Shown here one piece after another: positions 61,689 through 64,000 of a stretch of 64,000 nt of DNA (within the stretch, counting starts at the first letter, position 1; every line of letters starts with the position of its first letter). The position numbers and the translations under genes are program-made. Where the stretch lies: positions 286,937,957 to 287,001,956 of the forward strand of contig NC_081410.1 in the NCBI RefSeq assembly GCF_030272615.1, written 5' to 3'. The DNA comes from Cryptomeria japonica (taxonomy: Eukaryota; Streptophyta; Pinopsida; Cupressales; Cupressaceae). The notes under the pieces were generated by a model, which made no database searches, was not told where the DNA came from, and was given only the letters and a program-made list of their open reading frames with translations.

Positions 61689-64000
61689 TTGATCAACGCC
61701 ACAACAACCAAGGATCACTTGCAAACGAAACAACCTTCCACCCAAGAAGCAATGGAAATGCTACAAAGCCAGACAATTGAGTACATCCAAAAATAAAATT
61801 GATACAATATACAATCAGGAAACCCTTGTTATGAAGACAAGGATGGAATTGTAGAACATACAAAGATCTTGATAAGTGTCTCATTTTTATAAAACCAAAC
61901 ACAAAAAGTAAATAACTTAAATAAGCTCAACATGTAACTATGAACTAGGAAATAAGTTAGGTAGCATAGCATGTTCACACCAATATTCCATGGATATAGC
62001 TGTTATCTCTCAAAGTTGCACCCTCACCAAGTTGCAGAAACTTGGTACTTTAGAGGAACATGGAAAAACTCCTAGGCTGTGGATCACCTAAAACTTGGAG
62101 TGAATCTCCAGATAAGGCTGGTTCCTAGCTGGTTATCACCTAATCTTAACTATTCTAGTGATTTTGCTGAGTAAAAGGTAGGCAAAACTGCATTAACTGA
62201 AACTATAATCTAAAGGGTGATACACCAAAATGTTCTGCCCAAATATGTAAAATCAGAAATAACAATTACTTAATTTCAACTAAGCAATAACCAAACTTGC
62301 ACAAACTCCAATTGTAAACCTTCCATAGACAGTCTACAAGAAGGTTATTTCTGCACCTTAATTTAGAAGGAAGAAATAAGCTTCACAGCCCTAATAGCTA
62401 CAACACAACACAACTTGTAAAAATCTGCAACACGGCATAATCTTTGAGCAAAAGATACTTAAATAATAAAACGGGAACTACAAGGAAGTGATAAACTTCA
62501 CAAAATATTAGTGTTAGATCACCAAAGTGCATACAATATGACAGAAATAAGAGAAGGCAAACACTTATGTATTAATCTCAAAAGGTAGTCTGATATACAA
62601 ATCTGGAAAAATGAGTTACAAATCTCTCTAAGGAGTAAAGAACTCTGAAAAAATGAGTTACAATAATCCAGTGGATGAAAAGAACTCCTTTACAAATGAA
62701 GACTGGAAGTATATATGTTTTTTCTAACAGTTGTACCCTATCAAGAAAACCCTAACCATCCTAGTCGAATTCACCCTAAAATCCTACTTTTTAGGGTCAA
62801 AACAAGTGTAGAAGGCAATGGGCTTCAGAAAAAGGTCAAGCCATCCCCTTCCCTACCATAAAAGCTCTTAAATGCCCAGTAAATGACCCTAAAATATCTT
62901 TGAACAGAAGGCAACTCCTCATTAATGCAAAAACAAATCATTCACTTCCTAATAAATGCAAATAAAATAAATATCTAATAAAGTGATATTTTTATTTATT
63001 AACACTTTATCAAATATCCATTTTATTCCATTTGTACATTTAAGTCAATATTAATAAATCTAAATAATAAAGCTACTTAATAAAGTGGTAATAATTAAAA
63101 CACTTTAAAGAATGATTTATTATTTCAATTATTAAAGCCAATGTTATAAAATCATAAAATAATATTTATTAAATGATTTATAAATTATCACAATAAATTT
63201 TAAATACATGAAAATATTTATTAAGTGATAATTGGAAAATCACTTAATAAATATTATTTAGATTACAAAGGGATGCAAAAGAAAAAAATCATTTTTGATA
63301 ACCCCATAGAGCTCACAAGAGATATTAAAAATGAAGGCAAAAAAAAAATGCCTAAGACTATCGATGATAAAGGGAATGAAACCCTAAATCATTTCATTTT
63401 CCTCCTCATTTGGCATTCGATAGTTTTCATTTTGCACAAAACCTCTGCCTAGGCACCACCATGGGGTTTGGAAGGAATTAAACTACAGATTTGTTGTGAT
63501 GGGTAGTCTCCTTTGTCGATTTTGCTCCCTAATTATGTATAACTTGTTTAATGCTCTATCGTGATGGATTATACATTTATTGATGTATAAGATGAGTATA
63601 GTGATCCCGAGCTCTAACATATCTCTTATATTTACTTGCAGGTATCCAAGGACAGCGGACCAACACACAAGAGAATCCGACCAGATTCAACAAGCGACCT
63701 TCGGAGTTCGTCATTCCAGGCAATGATGGATCCCTATCCACTTTTTATACATTTTTCTTTCTCTTTCAACAAATGTATAGTCTATTTTGATGTAGCATAG
63801 AATAAGTTAATCCCACGACTTGTGTGGGAAGCTATACACTTGTAATATTTTGGTCAATTTTCAATATAAATATAAAGCTTTATGAAACTTGCTCTATTTT
63901 ACAAACTTGCACAACAATCTTTAATCAATCTGATAAATGTATGTATGAGAATGAACCAATGCCAAAAATAAAATGTGTACCTCCTCTTTTCCTCGTAATA
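61689..64000. other. Probable decayed LTR and intron sequence
   Basis: AT-rich, with taataaagtg-rich stretches (62940-63240) like those in U3 of the solo LTR at 11050, in the opposite orientation. A ttgcaggtatccaagg segment near 63640 resembles a splice junction but has no recognised coding partner. No helicase exon was found. Confidence 0.4.

Overview
The window reads as intron-dominated DNA of a seed plant with a very large genome, most likely a conifer or other gymnosperm. No species can be named from the sequence. It is AT-rich, has no bacterial gene structure, and is packed with nested, mostly degenerate retrotransposons. Two short, well-formed exons lie on the minus strand at 51524-51613 and 5771-5836. 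Joined in phase 0 they encode a continuous stretch of a SMARCAL1-type SNF2 annealing helicase (CHR18-like in plants). The window therefore appears to sit inside one host gene read right to left, and a single intron of about 45.7 kb separates the two exons.

Left part: a 5'-truncated L1-type LINE on the minus strand (152-5120) with a 16-bp target duplication. Next comes exon 5771-5836, then two copies of a 1.67-kb direct repeat (6229-7900 and 9240-10911) around a microsatellite-rich spacer. A solo LTR follows (11050-12704, target duplication gtgaa), and then about 2.5 kb without clear features.

Centre (15.7-46 kb): three diverged members of one unusual LTR family. Each LTR is 5.6-7.3 kb long. 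Each carries, upstream of its own TATA box and therefore in U3, a long reading frame for a protein of roughly 1,050 residues that I do not recognise. The first (15670-21285) is directly followed by a primer-site region and a decayed Ty3/gypsy gag-pol of Athila/Tat type (21286-31410). The second (31786-45974, target duplication gttcc) and third (37263-44165, opposite strand, target duplication agttg) are solo LTRs, and the third is nested in the coding region of the second. The gag is interrupted by a 332-bp TRIM whose 134-bp LTRs each contain a tRNA-like cloverleaf with intact A and B boxes. The integrase is interrupted by the 3' end of another gypsy element in antisense (27232 to about 30900).

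Right part: a 45-bp minisatellite (45980-46620), LTR fragments ending near 47818 and 49489, the second host exon, and a cluster of palindromes near 53.8 kb. After these come a 718-bp inverted-repeat element (54494-55211), a hAT-like element (55668-58730) that itself holds a 5'-truncated LINE, a diverged tandem duplication (60164-61137), and two minus-strand primer-site/LTR-end signatures (near 50.46 and 61.67 kb). No rRNA, CRISPR or intact host gene was found. Most coding features are pseudogenes of mobile elements.
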